From NCBI GenBank assembly GCA_002104905.1, contig MCFE01000743.1:1-40248 (forward strand): a DNA stretch of 40,248 bases, read 5' to 3'. Made by a program: the position numbers and the translations under genes. Of this stretch, positions 38,572-40,248 are shown piece after piece. The stretch comes from Basidiobolus meristosporus CBS 931.73 (taxonomy: Eukaryota; Basidiobolomycota; Basidiobolomycetes; Basidiobolales; Basidiobolaceae). How positions within the stretch are numbered: position 1 is the stretch's first letter; the number at the start of each line of letters is the position of its first letter. A model generated the notes under the pieces. That model saw nothing but the letters and a program-made list of their open reading frames with translations. It did no database searches and had not been told where the DNA came from.

Positions 38572-40248
38572 GAGACAGTCACCAACAGGTGAAATCTTTA
38601 TTTCAGTTGAAACAAAGAAGCCAGCGCTACTGTTGTAGCTTTGATACAAGAGTGTGTAGCTGAGGGGAATTTGTAGGTAAGTTAATAAGAAGTGATGATA
38701 GTTCTTCAGTGCTCAAGACACTGTTCAGTGGGAAGGGGGGTAGCAAGAGAGGTAAGAATGACTTGTGAACAACATTAATGAGGGGAATGTGATAAGGATT
38801 GATATTCATCATAAAGGGAGTGTGCTGCTGCAGATATTGCTGCCAAAGGTCTGTCAAGTACTTCAGGTAGGCCAGCTTGGGTTTTTCTGACTGCAGAATA
38901 TAGTGAGCAAACTTCTTGACTTCAGCATCTCCAAGTATAGTTCTCCAGCAGGAGCCAGGTGTTGTGTGGTGTGTTCTCTTCCAGGCCTTAATCAGTGGGT
39001 TGTTGCAGTTGTGAAGTCTGAGGTATAATCTGGTTCTAAGGTAGAGAAGTCTGATCTTATAGGGCATAAACCCAAAAGCACCAAGAATAGCATGTCTGTA
39101 GGGGCATTCAGGCAAATGAGGCACCAAGGAGGTAATGCACCATACTGCAAACTTGTCAAGCTTAGTGCAGTCTCTAGAAGTAAGAGAGAGAAGTGGTAAG
39201 CCAAATTCCAGGACAGGGAAGACAAACTGCTTGAGTAGAAGGAGGCAGCTGGGAGCTGAAGTTGTAGGAGGAGTAACAGCCAGTAGCTTGTGGAGTGCCT
39301 GTCTTGCCAGGATAATTCTCTTCTTCAGGTGTGCTCCAGAGTCTAGTCCAGTAGGAAGGAAAGGAAAGCCAAGATATGTAGCAGAAACCTGAGCAGGTAG
39401 AGTGGAGTTCTCCAAGTTGATGGGAGAGCCCAAAGGTACTGTCTTTGCAATGGAAAGCTGGAGATTATTCTTCTGCAGATACTGGTGGATGGTCTGGGAG
39501 TCTTGTTGCACATTGGAGGAGGATATTCTGATGTCATCAGCAAAGAGAGTAACCAGGCAGTCAGCTGAGAGTCTTGGGAAATCATTCAGGAAGATGGCAA
39601 GCAGTATAGGACCAAGCACAGAGCCTTGAACCACTCCATTAGGAACTGAGAACACAGCTGATTGCTCACTTGGGTGCAGAATTCTTGCTTGTGGATCCAG
39701 AAACAGAGACCTGACAAGGAGGGTGAGAGAGGTACTGGAGAAGCATTGCAACTTGGACCAAAGCAGATTTCTGTCAACTGAATCAAAGGCCTTAGTTATA
39801 TCAAACAGAACAGAGGGATACTTGCACTGGAGAGAGTGATCTTGGCTAAGTATGACTGCATATTCCAAGGAGAGGCCAGGAACAAAGCCAAACTGTGCAG
39901 GATGAAACTTGAGGGAGTCAGAGTAGAGCTCCTGAGCAAGCAGAAGCTCAAACACCTTTCTGCAGGTGGGCAGTAGAGATATTGGCCTGTAGGAGCTAGG
40001 ATCCAGGTGCTTTCCTTTACCCTTGTACAGTGGCAGAACATTTGCAAAGGACCATTCCTCAGGAGTAGAAGCTGGCTGAGCATTGCTGAAACAGTGGAAG
40101 CAGAGTGCAGACATGGCCTTGGTACTAGTCTTCAGAAGCTCATAGGAGATTGTGTCCACACCTGGAGCAGTAGAGTTGGGAAGCCTCTTGAGCACATTAT
40201 GGATTCTCCTTTGATCAAGTGCAAGTGGGATGGGCAGAGTCTTGAAGT
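38572..40248 (-). mobile_element. LINE copy C, running off the right edge
   Basis: Nearly identical to copy B by eye over its whole length, including the 3' tail and stem-loop (38579-38592). It continues past the window edge, so its 5' end and any endonuclease are not seen. Confidence 0.92.
38627..40248 (-). CDS. LINE reverse transcriptase (copy C), partial at right edge
   Basis: The frame is open from the stop at 38627 to the edge of the window. It carries the same RT motifs as copy B, including FADD and 'SYRPISLL'. Relative to copy B there are single-base deletions near 40068-40075 (two) and near 40102 (one). Together they shift and then restore the frame, so about ten residues differ ('SALCFHCFSNAQPAST' in place of 'SALLLPLFQQCSAQLST'). 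Either this copy is slightly damaged or the deletions are homopolymer sequencing errors. Confidence 0.88.
   Translation of the reverse strand, partial: FKTLPIPLALDQRRIHNVLKRLPNSTAPGVDTISYELLKTSTKAMSALCFHCFSNAQPASTPEEWSFANVLPLYKGKGKHLDPSSYRPISLLPTCRKVFELLLAQELYSDSLKFHPAQFGFVPGLSLEYAVILSQDHSLQCKYPSVLFDITKAFDSVDRNLLWSKLQCFSSTSLTLLVRSLFLDPQARILHPSEQSAVFSVPNGVVQGSVLGPILLAIFLNDFPRLSADCLVTLFADDIRISSSNVQQDSQTIHQYLQKNNLQLSIAKTVPLGSPINLENSTLPAQVSATYLGFPFLPTGLDSGAHLKKRIILARQALHKLLAVTPPTTSAPSCLLLLKQFVFPVLEFGLPLLSLTSRDCTKLDKFAVWCITSLVPHLPECPYRHAILGAFGFMPYKIRLLYLRTRLYLRLHNCNNPLIKAWKRTHHTTPGSCWRTILGDAEVKKFAHYILQSEKPKLAYLKYLTDLWQQYLQQHTPFMMNINPYHIPLINVVHKSFLPLLLPPFPLNSVLSTEELSSLLINLPTNSPQLHTLVSKLQQ

Overview
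The window looks like a chromosome arm of a fungus. It has short spliced introns (about 50-100 bp), closely spaced nuclear genes, Copia and LINE retroelements, and TTAGGG telomeric repeats. The gene set (Trm11, Ctf4, a fungal-type G-gamma, tubulin cofactor E, Vps37) is eukaryotic and fungal in style. I cannot place the lineage securely; an early-diverging fungus is possible.

Layout. 1-1,850: decayed Copia polymerase and LTR remnants. 2,517-18,619: a GC-richer housekeeping block with an alpha/beta hydrolase (+), TRM11 (+), CTF4/WDHD1 (-), a small spliced non-coding transcript whose intron holds a C/D snoRNA candidate (-), G-protein gamma (+), tubulin cofactor E (-), a GPALPP1-type protein (+) and VPS37 (-). 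20,095-31,657: a sparser, increasingly AT-rich block with a half-LIM protein (+), a signal-peptide/TM/SH3 protein (+), an MDC1-like FHA-BRCT-BRCT protein (-) and a Ser-rich KEN-box protein (+), separated by long gene-empty stretches.

32,289-40,248 is the striking part. It is a head-to-tail array of 5'-truncated LINEs, tRNA-headed SINE-like elements, a gag-only element and severed Copia pieces. Most units start, on the + strand, with a telomere-like stretch (TTAGGG or G-rich) followed by a small stem-loop and a conserved tail. The elements are read from the minus strand. Their 3' ends therefore face the genes and their 5' ends face the right edge, while the G-rich telomere strand runs rightward. 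This is the geometry expected if the 3' end of a telomere primed reverse transcription of element RNA, as described for Drosophila HeT-A/TART and Magnaporthe MoTeR. LINEs and SINEs share the same 3' module, so one reverse transcriptase could serve all of them. Two Copia fragments end abruptly at such junctions, as if broken ends had been capped by the elements.

Other points of note: a 3-nt microexon that completes the catalytic DPPY motif of TRM11; the snoRNA candidate, whose guide matches 18S rRNA; and an MDC1-like protein with two SDT acidic motifs.

Exon coordinates were worked out by hand from splice signals, reading frame and family motifs. No search or alignment program was used.
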